Source: Microbacterium oleivorans (lineage in GTDB: Bacteria; Actinomycetota; Actinomycetes; Actinomycetales; Microbacteriaceae). Taken from it: DNA of 64,000 nucleotides. The position numbers and the translations under genes are program-made. The stretch spans positions 620,001 to 684,000 of the forward strand of contig NZ_JAMBOV010000001.1 in assembly GCF_023715745.1 (NCBI RefSeq), in the 5' to 3' direction. How positions within the stretch are numbered: position 1 is the stretch's first letter; each line of letters opens with the position of its first letter. Below the pieces are notes generated by a model. That model ran no database searches and was not told the origin of the DNA. It saw nothing but the letters and a program-made list of their open reading frames with translations. Shown in pieces: positions 18,079 to 27,429 of the stretch.

Positions 18079-18377
18079 TGGTCGACATCGGAGGAGTCCG
18101 CCTGTCCGGCCGGATGATCTGTCACACGCAGGAAGAGGCGGATGCCGTGCGTCGCCACCTCGACGCGCACATCGAGCGCACGCGGGCCGAACCCGGGTGC
18201 CTGCTCTTCGAGATCACGCCGCTCGGCGGAGGTCGCGCCTGGTCGGTCGAGGAGCTCTTCACCGACGCGCAGGCGTTCCGGGAGCATCAACGCCGCACGG
18301 TCGAGAGCGAGTGGGGTCGCGCGACGGCGGGCATCGAACGGCGCTACCGCATCGAGGGGCTGCCGCCCGAGGAGTGA
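18078..18377 (+). CDS. antibiotic biosynthesis monooxygenase (ABM)-domain protein
   Basis: A 99-aa small protein with the dimeric alpha/beta ABM fold. The pattern DAVRRHLDAHIERTRAEPGCLLFEI followed by WSVEELFTDAQAFREHQ is typical of this family, which includes quinol monooxygenases and heme-degrading IsdG-type proteins. The catalytic residues are too variable to decide the substrate. The ATG overlaps the YitT stop (TGATG), so the two are co-translated. Confidence 0.8.
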   Translation: MVDIGGVRLSGRMICHTQEEADAVRRHLDAHIERTRAEPGCLLFEITPLGGGRAWSVEELFTDAQAFREHQRRTVESEWGRATAGIERRYRIEGLPPEE

Positions 18378-18388
18378 GCCTCACCGCG

Positions 18389-19162
18389 TCACGGCTGGCA
18401 GACGGGACACCAGAAGACGACCCGCTCGCTGGTCGCACGGGCGCCGAGCTCGGAGCCCTGGATGAGGGTGCCGCACCGACGGCACGGCTTGCCGCCGCGC
18501 CCGTAGACCCACGTCTGCTTGCCGGGGCGGTTGTCACCCGTGAAGGTCCGCCCCTGCCGGTCGCGGTTGGCGCGGATCATCCGCACCCCGGTGTCGATGA
18601 TTCCTGCCACGTCCACGTCGCGGGCGAGGGCGGTGGGACGGATCCCGCGCACGAACAGCAGCTCGTTGGCGTACTCGTTCCCGAACCCGGCGACGTTCCG
18701 CTGGTCGAGGAGCGCGACGTGGATGGCGCGCTCGTCGGCCGAGACCCGGCGGACCGCCTCGGCGGCATCCCAGTCCGCGGCGAGCGGGTCCGGCCCGAGA
18801 TGACCGACCACGCGGCCTTCATCGGCGGTCGGCAGGACCTCGACCATGGCGAGCTCGAAGCCGACGGCATCCGCGGGCCTCGTGCCGACGATTGCGCGCG
18901 CCTGGAAGGCGGGCGCGCGCCACTTCTGTCCCGGGCGGTAGACGTGCCAGCGGCCCTCCATCTTGAGATGCGAGTGCAGGGTCTGCCCGCCGATGCGCAT
19001 GAGCAGGTGCTTGCCGCGGGGGACGACCTCGCGCACCGTCTCGCCGCGCAGGTCCACGGTGGCACTGCGCGGGACGCGCACCTCGAAACGGGTCACCTCG
19101 TGACCCGCGAGTGCCTCGTGGAGCTTTCGCGCGGCGCGGAAGACGGTGTCGCCCTCGGGCAT
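18389..19162 (-). CDS. nei: Fpg/Nei family DNA glycosylase (endonuclease VIII)
   Basis: Base-excision repair glycosylase/AP lyase of 257 aa that removes oxidised bases. The N-terminus MPEGDTV carries the catalytic Pro2 and Glu3. Lys51 in VVPRGKHLLMRI is the conserved second lysine. The helix-two-turn-helix includes LLDQRNVAGFGNEYANELL. A zinc finger closes the protein (Cys227, Cys230, Cys252, Cys255). The MPEGDT start (not MPELPE) places it in the Nei rather than the Fpg/MutM branch. It starts 9 bases after the lhr stop with a GGAGG ribosome site and is clearly in the same operon. Confidence 0.94.
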   Translation of the reverse strand: MPEGDTVFRAARKLHEALAGHEVTRFEVRVPRSATVDLRGETVREVVPRGKHLLMRIGGQTLHSHLKMEGRWHVYRPGQKWRAPAFQARAIVGTRPADAVGFELAMVEVLPTADEGRVVGHLGPDPLAADWDAAEAVRRVSADERAIHVALLDQRNVAGFGNEYANELLFVRGIRPTALARDVDVAGIIDTGVRMIRANRDRQGRTFTGDNRPGKQTWVYGRGGKPCRRCGTLIQGSELGARATSERVVFWCPVCQP

Positions 19163-19171
19163 TCGGCCTCC

Positions 19172-22100
19172 CTACGCCCGCTGCGGCTCGCGGGCGCCGC
19201 GCCGCAGCGTGAGGCCCTTCGGGGACTCGACGAAGCCGGCGTCGCGCAGCGCCCGGCCGGCGGCGGTCGTGTAGACGAAGGCGCCGCTCACCTGCTCGAT
19301 CGTGAGGGTGTCGAGCTTGCGCGCCCGGGACGTCTCGACGAGGCTGCGGGCGGCTGCGGCGAGCACGTCCTCGTCGTCGGTGAAGGCGAGCGCTGTGCGC
19401 CCGCCGCGCTCGAGGTAGAGGACGAGCGCCCCGTCGACGAGGACGACGAGTCCGCCCGCCTTGCGGCCGGGACGGTGGTTCACCCCGTCGAGTGCCGGCC
19501 AGTTCAGCGCGGCCCCGTACGGATTGGCCGGGTCGGTGGCCGCGAGGGTGCGGGCGGTGAGCGGGGCCGGCTCGGGGACGGAGGCGAACTCCCGCAGCCG
19601 GTCGACGGTGGCGGAGGTGGCGAACTGCGCGGCGCCCAGCTTCTCGACGAAGTAGCCGCGGCGGCAGTGCCCGGCATCCTCGAAGCCGGCGAGGATGCGG
19701 TACGCCTGCGCGAACCCGCCGGGCACACCCTCGGATTGGACCGAGCCGCGCGTGACGACGCCGTAGCGTTCCAGCAGCAGGCCCGCCGTCGCCGTCGCCC
19801 GCAGCGTCGCGTCTGTGTCAGGCGCCGGCAGCAGCGACCACCGACCCCCCACCATCGCGGGCCGCTGCGGTGCGGGTCGTGCAGCTGCCGCGATCGGTGT
19901 GCCGCGGAACATGCGCGTGCGCGGCGTGCGTCGGGTCACGCGGTGAGCCTGTGACCCGCCTCCGAGCAGGCCGCGGACCGGGGCGAACGTATCGTTCGTG
20001 ACTCGCCCCGACCAGGTGAGATTCCACAGCGCGTCGATGACGGACTGCTCGTTCGGCGCCGCGACCATCCCGGCGAGCTGCGACGCGAAGTAGGCGCCGC
20101 CGGCGCCGAGCGCGTCGAGGATCGACTGCTCGAACGGTGTCGGTTCGTCCTCCGGGGCGGGGAGGGTGAGGGAGGCCATGTCCGCCGGGTGCAGGGCGAT
20201 CCAGCCGTCCCGACCGGGGAGCGAGCCGTGACCCGACCACAGGACCTCCCCGGTCGCCGTGAGCTCATCGAGCAGCGCGGGGGAGTAATCGCGGACGCGC
20301 GAGGGCAGGATGAGCGACTCCCAGGCGCTGGCCGGGAGCGGCACACCCGCGAGCTGCTCGACGACGGCGAGGACGCCGTCGACACCCTCGAGCGGTCGTG
20401 TCAGGTGCTGCCAGACCGGCAGGAATCGGCCCAGTGCCTCGGGTGGGACCGGCTCGACGCTCCCGCGGATCGCGGCGAGCGACCGCATCCGGATCCGACG
20501 CAAGACTTCGCTGTCGCACCATTCGAGGTCGTCGGTGTGGGCGGAGTCCGCGGGCAGGAAGAACCCGCTCGCGAGGCGTCCCTGCGCTTCGAGCCGCTGC
20601 AGCGTCTGCCGGGCGACCGCGGCGCCGACCCCGAGTCGTCCTGCGACGTCCGACGTGCGGAACGGTCCATGGGTGCGGGCGTATCGCGCCACGAGGTCGG
20701 CGAGCGGATCGGCGACGGGTTCGAGGAAAGCGGTGGGGATGCCGACGGGCAGCGCCGCGCCCAGAGCGTCGCGCAGGCGCCCCGCGTCCTCGATGCCGGC
20801 GACACGGGCCACGCCGCCGAAGGTGACCCGGATGGCGCGGCGTGCCTCGACGAGCTCGTCCAGCAGCGCCGCGGCATCCGCCTCGGCTGCTGCGGGTGCG
20901 GGCGCATCGGGGTCGGTGGATGCGCCCTCGAGCCGCTCGGCCACCTCGGGCGGGGAGAGCGGACCGAGAAGGCGCAGCAGGTCGGCGACCCCCTCCACGC
21001 CCCGGACCCGTCGCGTCGGATCGAGTCGCTGCAGTTCGCGCTCGTACTGCTCGATGACGCCGGGATCGAGCAGCTCGCGCATCTCGATCTTGCCGAGCAG
21101 CTCGCTCAGCAGCGCCGGATCGACCGACAGGGCGGCCGCCCGGCGCTCGGCGAGGGGGGAATCGCCCTCGTACATGAACGCGCCGACATATCCGAAGAGC
21201 AGATCGCGCGCATACGGCGACGGTGAGCTCGTCGTCGTCTCGACGAGGCGGATGCGGCGGTCCGCGATGCTCCGTGCGATGCGCAGCAGCGCGGGCAGGT
21301 CGTAGACGTCCTGCAGCACCTCGCGGAGGGTCTCGAGGATGATCGGGAAGGTCGGGTGCTCCTTGGCGACCTCGAGCAGCTGCGCGGAGCGCTGGCGCTG
21401 CTGCCAGAGCGGCGATCGCTTGTTCGGGTTCAGGCGCGGCAGGAGCAGCGCCCGCGCGGCGCACTCGCGGAAGCGCGAGGCGAACAGCGCGGAACCGCCG
21501 ACCTCCGAGGTCACGAGCTGTTCGAGCTCGTCCGCGTCGAAGACGAAGAGCTCGGCGCCCGGTGGCTCGGCATCGGTGTCGGGCACGCGCGCGATGATGC
21601 CGTCGTCGCTCGCGACCGCCGCCCCCTCCACGCCCAGTCGCTCCCGGATGCGCGCGTTGACCGCAAGCGCCCACGGCGCGTGCACGTGCATGCCGTACGG
21701 GGAATGGAGGATGACGCGCCAGTCGCCGACCTCGTCCCGTGAGCGCTCGACGGTCAGTGTCCTGTCGGTCGGAAGGCTGCCGGTCGCCTCGCGCTGCTCG
21801 CCGATGTAGGCCAGCAGGTTCCCGATCGCGTTGTCGTCGAGGCCCGACTCGCGCAGGCGTTCCGTCGCCCTCTCGGGCTTCGCCGTCGACAGCTCGCGGG
21901 AGAACTTCCCGAGTGCCTCGCCGAGCTCGGCGGGGCGGCCGAGGCCGTCGCCGTGCCAGAACGGCAGCTTGCCGGGCTGTCCGTAGGCCGGCAGGACGTT
22001 GACGCGGTCGTGGGTGATCTCGACGATCCGCCAACTGGTCGTGCCCAGCGTGAAGACGTCGCCGACACGGGACTCGTAGACCATCTCCTCGTCGAGCTCG

Positions 22101-23869
22101 CCGACACGCGCGTTGCGGCTCTCGCCCGAGATGAACACCCCGAACAGCCCGCGGTCGGGGATCGTGCCGCCGCTGGTGACCGCGATCCGCTGCGCTCCCG
22201 GTCGGCCGGTGATCGTTCCGGCATCCCGATCCCAGACGACACGCGGGCGCAGCTCTGCGAACGCGTCGGAGGGATAGCGTCCCGCGAGCAGGTCCAGCGT
22301 CGCCTCGTACGCCGAACGGGGCAGAGAGCGGAAAGGGGCCGACCGCTTGACGGTCTCGAACCACCCCTCGACGTCGAGGACGGCCACGGCGGAGGCCGCG
22401 ATCGTCTGCTGCGCGAGGATGTCGAGCGGGTTCTGCGGGACCGCGATCGCCTCGATCTGTCCCGCCAGCATCCGCTCGGTCACGACCGCCGTGTGCAGGA
22501 CGTCGCCGCGGTGCTTCGGGAAGAGCGCGGCGCGGCTCACCTCGCCGACCTGGTGCCCCGCGCGTCCGACGCGCTGCAGACCGGATGCCGCCGAGGGCGG
22601 CGCCTCGACCTGGATCACGAGGTCGACGGCGCCCATGTCGATGCCGAGCTCGAGGCTGCTCGTCGCCACGACGCAGCGGAGGGCGCCGGACTTCAGCTCG
22701 TCCTCGACCTGCGCGCGCTGCTCCTTCGACACCGAACCGTGGTGCGCCTTCGCGAGGATCGCCTCGACACCCGCCGACGAGCCCGCCTGGGCCATCATCG
22801 CTGCGGGAACGGTCTGCTCGGGCACGTCGATGCCGACGCGCTCCGCGTAGATCTCGTTCAAACGGCCGGTCAGCCGCTCCGCGAGCCGGCGGGAGTTCGA
22901 GAACACGATCGTCGAGCGGTGCGCGAGGATGCGGTCGACGATCGCCTCCTCGACGTGCGGCCACACCGACCCGGTCATCTCCGACGACTGCGGCGGCGTG
23001 TACCAGTTGGCGCCGTCGCCGTCGCCGTCATCGTCGTCGGCCGCGACGGGCTCCTCCTCTTCAGGGGCACCGGGCGGGGGAGGCGGGTTCGTGAGGTCGT
23101 CGATCGGCACGACGACCGACAGGTCGAAGGCCTTGCTCGCCTTCGGGGCGACGATGTCGACCGGGGCCGCACCGCCGAGGAAGCGGGCCACCTCGTCGAT
23201 CGGACGCACCGTCGCCGACAGTCCGATCCGCTGTGCGGGGGTGTCGAGCAGCGCGTCGAGCCGTTCGAGGCTGACGGCGAGGTGGGCGCCCCGCTTGGTC
23301 GCGGCGACGGCGTGGACCTCGTCGACGATGACCGTGTGGATGCCGCGCAGCGTCTCAGCCGCCTGGGAGGTCAGCATCAGATACAGCGACTCGGGTGTCG
23401 TGATGAGGATGTCCGGCGGATCCGCGAGGAGGCGGCGACGGTCGGCGGAGGGTGTGTCGCCCGAGCGGACGCCGACGGTGACGTCCGGTGCCGGTATCCC
23501 CAGGCGGCGCGCCGACTGGCCGATGCCCACCAGCGGTGAACGGAGGTTGCGCTCGACGTCGACGCCGAGGGCCTTGAGGGGGGAGACGTACAGGACGCGG
23601 GTGCGGGGGGATGCGGCATCCGCTCGTTTCTTCTTCGGCTTCTCGTCACGGGCAGGCGGGGCCTCGGCGACGCGGTCGCGGAAGATCCGGTCGAGCGCCC
23701 AGAGGAAGGCCGACAGTGTCTTGCCTGAACCGGTGGGGGCGACCACGAGGGCGTGCTTGCCCGCCGAGATCGCCTGCCAGGCGCCGGCCTGCGCAGCGGT
23801 CGGGGCGTGGAAGGCGCCTCGGAACCAGTCCTGCGTCGCAGGGCTGAACCGTTCGAGGACGTCCGCCAT
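19172..23869 (-). CDS. lhr: ATP-dependent helicase Lhr
   Basis: Large superfamily 2 DNA helicase (1565 aa, near the usual size of long bacterial Lhr). Walker A is VAPTGSGKT (residues 43-51) and the Walker B box is VDEVH (182-186). SATV follows as motif III, and QRVGRAGHQVGE is motif VI. After the two RecA domains come the winged-helix and beta-barrel Lhr core, then a C-terminal domain of about 700 residues (for example FLEPVADPLADLVARYARTH). Inserts unusual for the core are an acidic Pro-rich stretch (PPPPPGAPEEEEPVAADDDD) and a KPKKKR cluster. Lhr proteins act in DNA repair, and lhr-nei linkage recurs in actinobacteria, supporting a joint role in oxidative or crosslink damage. Confidence 0.95.
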   Translation of the reverse strand: MADVLERFSPATQDWFRGAFHAPTAAQAGAWQAISAGKHALVVAPTGSGKTLSAFLWALDRIFRDRVAEAPPARDEKPKKKRADAASPRTRVLYVSPLKALGVDVERNLRSPLVGIGQSARRLGIPAPDVTVGVRSGDTPSADRRRLLADPPDILITTPESLYLMLTSQAAETLRGIHTVIVDEVHAVAATKRGAHLAVSLERLDALLDTPAQRIGLSATVRPIDEVARFLGGAAPVDIVAPKASKAFDLSVVVPIDDLTNPPPPPGAPEEEEPVAADDDDGDGDGANWYTPPQSSEMTGSVWPHVEEAIVDRILAHRSTIVFSNSRRLAERLTGRLNEIYAERVGIDVPEQTVPAAMMAQAGSSAGVEAILAKAHHGSVSKEQRAQVEDELKSGALRCVVATSSLELGIDMGAVDLVIQVEAPPSAASGLQRVGRAGHQVGEVSRAALFPKHRGDVLHTAVVTERMLAGQIEAIAVPQNPLDILAQQTIAASAVAVLDVEGWFETVKRSAPFRSLPRSAYEATLDLLAGRYPSDAFAELRPRVVWDRDAGTITGRPGAQRIAVTSGGTIPDRGLFGVFISGESRNARVGELDEEMVYESRVGDVFTLGTTSWRIVEITHDRVNVLPAYGQPGKLPFWHGDGLGRPAELGEALGKFSRELSTAKPERATERLRESGLDDNAIGNLLAYIGEQREATGSLPTDRTLTVERSRDEVGDWRVILHSPYGMHVHAPWALAVNARIRERLGVEGAAVASDDGIIARVPDTDAEPPGAELFVFDADELEQLVTSEVGGSALFASRFRECAARALLLPRLNPNKRSPLWQQRQRSAQLLEVAKEHPTFPIILETLREVLQDVYDLPALLRIARSIADRRIRLVETTTSSPSPYARDLLFGYVGAFMYEGDSPLAERRAAALSVDPALLSELLGKIEMRELLDPGVIEQYERELQRLDPTRRVRGVEGVADLLRLLGPLSPPEVAERLEGASTDPDAPAPAAAEADAAALLDELVEARRAIRVTFGGVARVAGIEDAGRLRDALGAALPVGIPTAFLEPVADPLADLVARYARTHGPFRTSDVAGRLGVGAAVARQTLQRLEAQGRLASGFFLPADSAHTDDLEWCDSEVLRRIRMRSLAAIRGSVEPVPPEALGRFLPVWQHLTRPLEGVDGVLAVVEQLAGVPLPASAWESLILPSRVRDYSPALLDELTATGEVLWSGHGSLPGRDGWIALHPADMASLTLPAPEDEPTPFEQSILDALGAGGAYFASQLAGMVAAPNEQSVIDALWNLTWSGRVTNDTFAPVRGLLGGGSQAHRVTRRTPRTRMFRGTPIAAAARPAPQRPAMVGGRWSLLPAPDTDATLRATATAGLLLERYGVVTRGSVQSEGVPGGFAQAYRILAGFEDAGHCRRGYFVEKLGAAQFATSATVDRLREFASVPEPAPLTARTLAATDPANPYGAALNWPALDGVNHRPGRKAGGLVVLVDGALVLYLERGGRTALAFTDDEDVLAAAARSLVETSRARKLDTLTIEQVSGAFVYTTAAGRALRDAGFVESPKGLTLRRGAREPQRA

Positions 23870-23895
23870 CCTCCTATCATCACGCGGACCACCGA

Positions 23896-23927
23896 CATCG
23901 GGCCGGGGCTTGCGCCCCGGCCCGATG
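23896..23927. terminator. 14-bp perfect hairpin after the ABC-F gene
   Basis: CATCGGGCCGGGGC (23896-23909) pairs perfectly with 23914-23927 across the 4-base loop TTGC. It begins two bases after the ABC-F stop codon on the minus strand and ends upstream of lhr. It is a strong GC hairpin without a T-tract. Confidence 0.75.
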
Positions 23928-23929
23928 CG

Positions 23930-25567
23930 TCAGAGCTCCGTCATCCGCCGGTCCCGCAGCTCCAGCGTCAGGTCCGGACCGACCCGCTCCAAGAACGCGT
24001 CGTCGTGGCTGACCACGAGCACGGCGCCGCGATAGGCCGAGATCGCGTCGACGAGCTGGTCGACCGTGTCGAGGTCGAGGTTGTTCGTCGGCTCGTCCAG
24101 CACCAGCAGGTGCGGCGCCGGGTCGGCGAGCAGCAGCCGGGCGAGCGCGACGCGGAACCGCTCGCCGCCCGACAGCGCCGACACCGGCCGCAGCACGGCG
24201 TCGCCGCGGATGAGGAATCGGGCGAGCCGGTTCCGCAGTTCGACGTCCCCGACCCCGGGCGCTCCGGCGCGGACGTTCGCCAGCACCGACGCTGCCTCGT
24301 CGAGGCCGTCGACCCGCTGCGACAGGTACCCGAGCCGGTCGGTGTGCGCCTCGGCGCGTCCCGGACCCCGGTCTTCCGCGTCCTGCCCCGCCCGCGCCCG
24401 TGCACCGCCAGCATCGGGCGCCCCCGAGGCGACGAGCCGCTCGAGCAGGGTCGTCTTCCCCGCGCCGTTCGGTCCGACGAGCGCCACGCGCTCGGGTCCC
24501 TGGATGGTCCAGGACCGCTCGCCGTCGCCGATCGTCGCGATGCGGCGGCCGGTGCCGACGCCGGGGTCGGGCAGGTCGATGTGCACCGTGTCGTCGTCGC
24601 GCACGCGCCTGCCGGCGGTGTCGACGGCGGTCCGGGCGGCCTCGACCTTCTCGTTCGCCTCGACACGCAGTTTGCCGGCGGTGACCTCGGCCGACCGTTT
24701 CATCGCGCCCAGCACGATCTTCGGCGCAGCCTTCTTCGCGGCGAGCTTCTTGCCGTGCGCGTTCCGCATGGCGATCGCCGACTCGACCTGCTGTCGATCG
24801 CGCTTCTCGCGCCGGAGCAGCTGCCGCGCGGCTGTCTCCGCCTGCACGGCAGCCGCCTGCTCGCTGTCGAGCCAGGTGCGCCAGGCCGAGTAGGGCCCGC
24901 CGAACACCGACAGCTCGTGCTCGTAGAGCTCGGCGGTGTCGTCGAGCTCCTCGAGCAGCGTGACGTCGTGGCTGACCACGATCAGAGTGCCCCGCCATCC
25001 GCGCACGAGCTCGTGCACGCGGGCCCGGGCATCCCGGTCGAGGTTGTTCGTCGGCTCGTCGAGCAGGGCGATCTCCGCCCCGCGCAGACGGACGCCGACG
25101 AGCGCGGCGAGCACCGCCTCGCCGCCGGACAGTTCGCCCACGCGGCGGTCGAGCGCTCCGTCCGGCAGGCCGACCTCGGCGAGGGCGGCCGTCGCGCGCG
25201 CCTCGACGTCCCAGTCGTCGCCGACCGTGTCGAAGTGCCGCTCGTCGACGTCGCCGCGTTCGATCGCCCGGACGGCGTCGAGCACGGGTGCGATGCCCAG
25301 CAGCTCGGCGACGCGGCGGCCGGTGTCGAGCGTGAGCTGCTGCGGCAGCAGGTCGACACGGCCGGCGGTCGAGATCGACCCGGATGCCGGGGTGAGGGTT
25401 CCCGCGATGAGCCTGAGCAGCGTCGACTTGCCGCTGCCGTTCCGACCGACGAGGCCGGTCCGGCCATCGCCGAAGGCGCCGGACACATCGCTCAGTGCGA
25501 CGGTCCCGTCGGGCCAGGTGTAGGTGATGCGGTCGAGGATGACCGCGGAGGTGAGAGTGGTGGGCAT
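23930..25567 (-). CDS. ABC-F family ATPase
   Basis: A 545-aa soluble protein with two ABC ATPase domains and no membrane region. Domain 1 has Walker [10 protein letters not shown] (41-49), signature LSGGE and [10 protein letters not shown]. Domain 2 has [25 protein letters not shown] and [12 protein letters not shown]. The linker is basic and helical ([22 protein letters not shown]). ABC-F proteins act on ribosomes; some confer antibiotic resistance, others are housekeeping factors like EttA. Nothing nearby suggests an antibiotic cluster, so a housekeeping or stress role is as likely. The ATG has the ribosome site GGAGG. It is a single-gene unit closed by a strong hairpin. Confidence 0.92.
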   Translation of the reverse strand: MPTTLTSAVILDRITYTWPDGTVALSDVSGAFGDGRTGLVGRNGSGKSTLLRLIAGTLTPASGSISTAGRVDLLPQQLTLDTGRRVAELLGIAPVLDAVRAIERGDVDERHFDTVGDDWDVEARATAALAEVGLPDGALDRRVGELSGGEAVLAALVGVRLRGAEIALLDEPTNNLDRDARARVHELVRGWRGTLIVVSHDVTLLEELDDTAELYEHELSVFGGPYSAWRTWLDSEQAAAVQAETAARQLLRREKRDRQQVESAIAMRNAHGKKLAAKKAAPKIVLGAMKRSAEVTAGKLRVEANEKVEAARTAVDTAGRRVRDDDTVHIDLPDPGVGTGRRIATIGDGERSWTIQGPERVALVGPNGAGKTTLLERLVASGAPDAGGARARAGQDAEDRGPGRAEAHTDRLGYLSQRVDGLDEAASVLANVRAGAPGVGDVELRNRLARFLIRGDAVLRPVSALSGGERFRVALARLLLADPAPHLLVLDEPTNNLDLDTVDQLVDAISAYRGAVLVVSHDDAFLERVGPDLTLELRDRRMTEL

Positions 25568-25751
25568 GAGCGCCTCCCTGCGATGGGGGTGCGCGGACGC
25601 CTGCGTCGACGATCCGGGTGCAGCGCTTCATGCATCCGTGCAGCGGGAGGGTGCTGCGGTCGAAGGAGGACGGTCCGCGCCGGTCGGTGAATCGATCACC
25701 GGGCGGACCGTCGGAATCGTCCTCGAGGAGGGTCGACGGGTCAGCGCGGGA

Positions 25752-25856
25752 TCACAGCGCGATCGCGTCGACAGCCTTCAACGGCTCTTCCTCACACTCG
25801 GGACAGGGACTCGTCCATGGTAGCCACCACGACGAGCGGATGCCAGGGGCCGCCAT
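25752..25856 (-). CDS. possible 34-aa small protein with a CPEC motif
   Basis: A short frame, ATG to TGA, encoding a protein with a Trp-rich segment (SSWWLPWTSPCPECEEE). It has GGAG four to five bases before the ATG. One CxxC pair could bind a metal only as a dimer. It lies downstream of the amidohydrolase stop and overlaps the hairpin at 25833-25890, which argues against translation. It may be fortuitous. Confidence 0.2.
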   Translation of the reverse strand: MAAPGIRSSWWLPWTSPCPECEEEPLKAVDAIAL

Positions 25857-25890
25857 GATCTCCACGGCGGCGAGCCCCGGCATCCGCTCG
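25833..25890. terminator. long hairpin after amidohydrolase gene
   Basis: CGAGCGGATGCC (25833-25844) pairs perfectly with 25879-25890, and GGGGC (25846-25850) pairs with 25874-25878, with one bulged A between the stems. The repeat ends 3 bases beyond the amidohydrolase stop codon on the minus strand. It is probably the terminator of the permease-amidohydrolase operon. Confidence 0.6.
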
Positions 25891-25893
25891 GCA

Positions 25894-27429
25894 TCAGACC
25901 CGCTCGTGCACCCAGGCGCGTTCGTCGCCGGTCCAACGATTGACCGCGGCCGGCCGGCCCGACGCGAGCTCGTACATGCGCGAGAACGCCGGCGCGAATG
26001 CGTCGTTCACGCTGTCCAGCCGATCCTGCTCCGCGCGGATGGCGGGCATCTCGGCGCGGAAGGCGGCGATGACGGCGTCCTCGTCGATGAGAGTGAGGCG
26101 TCCGTCCTCGACGGTCGTCACGCCGTCGACCATGACACGGACGATGGACGAGCCGTTCTCGCTGTAGACCAGGTGGTTCTCGAGTCTGTTCGTCGGGAGG
26201 AAGGCGAGCGTCCCGGTGTCGAACATGACGAGGTCGGCGCGCTTGCCCACCTCGATCGACCCGACGGTGCGGTCGAGGACCGCGCTCCGCGCACCGCCGA
26301 TGGTCGCGGCGGTCAGCACCTCGTCGACCGTGGACCACCGGGCCGGATCGGGCTCGGACACCTTGTGCAGCAGCGCGGCCGTCTTCATGACCTCCATCAG
26401 ACGAGGGGTGTCGCTCGACGAGCAGCCGTCGGTGCCGAGGCCCAGGTTGACGCCCGCATCGTGGTAGCGCCGCCATGGCAGCACGCCGGAGCCGAGCTTC
26501 AGGTTCGAGATCGTGTTGTGCGATACGGACGTCCCGCGTCGAGCGATGCGCTCGATGTCCTCGTCGGTGACCCAGATGCCGTGCGCGAAGGTCGTCCGAC
26601 GGCTCATCGCGCCGATGGTGTCGAGGTGCTCGACGAGGGTCTGCCCGCCGTACAGCTCGTCACCGGTGACCGCCTGCGTCTTCGTCTCGAGCACGTGGAT
26701 GTGCACCTCGGCGTCGTACTCGGCCGCGAGCTCGGTCGCGCCGACGAGAAGATCGTCGGTGCACCGCTGCGGCCCGGACGGCGCGAGCATGTACCGGAGG
26801 CGCCCGCCGGCGGTTCCGTGGTGGCGCTCGAAGGCGGTGCGAGAGTAATCGAGGTACTCGTCGGCCGTCAGCACCGGCTGCGCCCGCACCTGCTCGACGA
26901 GTTCGTCGGGGAGCCAGTCGGTCACGAAGGGCAATGTGTCGACGAAGGGCCGGTTGATGACGTGGCCCGAGACGTTCGCCCGGATGCCGATGCTCTCGTA
27001 CGCACCTGCGACGGCCGCGAGCTGGTCGAGGTCCTGACCGGGGGTCTCGAGGACGTCGTCGACGAGGGTCGTGACGCCGTTCTTCATCGACTCCATCGCG
27101 AACATGAGCGTCCGCAGCCGCACGATGTCGGGGTGCGTCGGGGTGCCGCCCAGGATCGGATAGGAGTACAGCATCCACAGTTCGAGCGGCATGTTGTCGT
27201 AGCGGCCCTTGTAGAGGTACTCCCACGAGTGGGTGTGCGCGTTGACGAAGCCGGGTGTGATGAGCGTGCCCGCCCCCTCGATGACCTGGTCACCCGGATG
27301 CGGGGTGAGTTCCGTGCCGATCTCGACGAAGACGCCGTCCTCGATGCGGAGGTCCCGCGGCACGGGTGACGACGCTGTGGCGGCGTCCATCGTGATCACC
27401 TGGGCGCCCCGGATGAAGGTCCCGGTCAT
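25894..27429 (-). CDS. amidohydrolase of the ATZ/TRZ (cytosine deaminase-like) group
   Basis: A 511-aa metal-dependent hydrolase or deaminase. Metal ligands are visible in order: NAHTHSWEYL (His-x-His), HIHVLETK, FAHGIWV and LGTDGCSSSD (catalytic Asp). The N- and C-terminal strands form the usual composite beta-sandwich (RGAQVITMDA, VGKRADLVMFDTG). The best family match is the group that deaminates or dechlorinates nitrogen heterocycles (cytosine, guanine-like, s-triazine). The ATG overlaps the NCS1 permease stop as ATGA, so it processes what that permease imports. The exact substrate is not readable; the long insert around GRYDNMPLELWMLYSYP is distinctive. Confidence 0.9.
   Translation of the reverse strand: MTGTFIRGAQVITMDAATASSPVPRDLRIEDGVFVEIGTELTPHPGDQVIEGAGTLITPGFVNAHTHSWEYLYKGRYDNMPLELWMLYSYPILGGTPTHPDIVRLRTLMFAMESMKNGVTTLVDDVLETPGQDLDQLAAVAGAYESIGIRANVSGHVINRPFVDTLPFVTDWLPDELVEQVRAQPVLTADEYLDYSRTAFERHHGTAGGRLRYMLAPSGPQRCTDDLLVGATELAAEYDAEVHIHVLETKTQAVTGDELYGGQTLVEHLDTIGAMSRRTTFAHGIWVTDEDIERIARRGTSVSHNTISNLKLGSGVLPWRRYHDAGVNLGLGTDGCSSSDTPRLMEVMKTAALLHKVSEPDPARWSTVDEVLTAATIGGARSAVLDRTVGSIEVGKRADLVMFDTGTLAFLPTNRLENHLVYSENGSSIVRVMVDGVTTVEDGRLTLIDEDAVIAAFRAEMPAIRAEQDRLDSVNDAFAPAFSRMYELASGRPAAVNRWTGDERAWVHERV

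Larger units (their letters stand above)
25568..25893. other. 326-base intergenic stretch
   Basis: The region lies between the ABC-F start and the amidohydrolase stop, both on the minus strand. It must hold the ABC-F promoter, although I cannot point to clear boxes. It contains a long imperfect hairpin at 25833-25890 and one small minus-strand frame at 25752-25856. The remainder shows no coding pattern on either strand. Confidence 0.5.

Noticed and set aside
23930-25567. ABC-F protein as an antibiotic-resistance determinant
   Set aside because: No biosynthetic or resistance genes nearby and no diagnostic linker that can be recognised by eye; left as a general ABC-F ATPase.
25797-25823. Eight-codon frame beginning ATGGACGAG on the minus strand near 25820
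   Set aside because: Too short, no ribosome site, and TACCAT overlaps its own start codon; no support.
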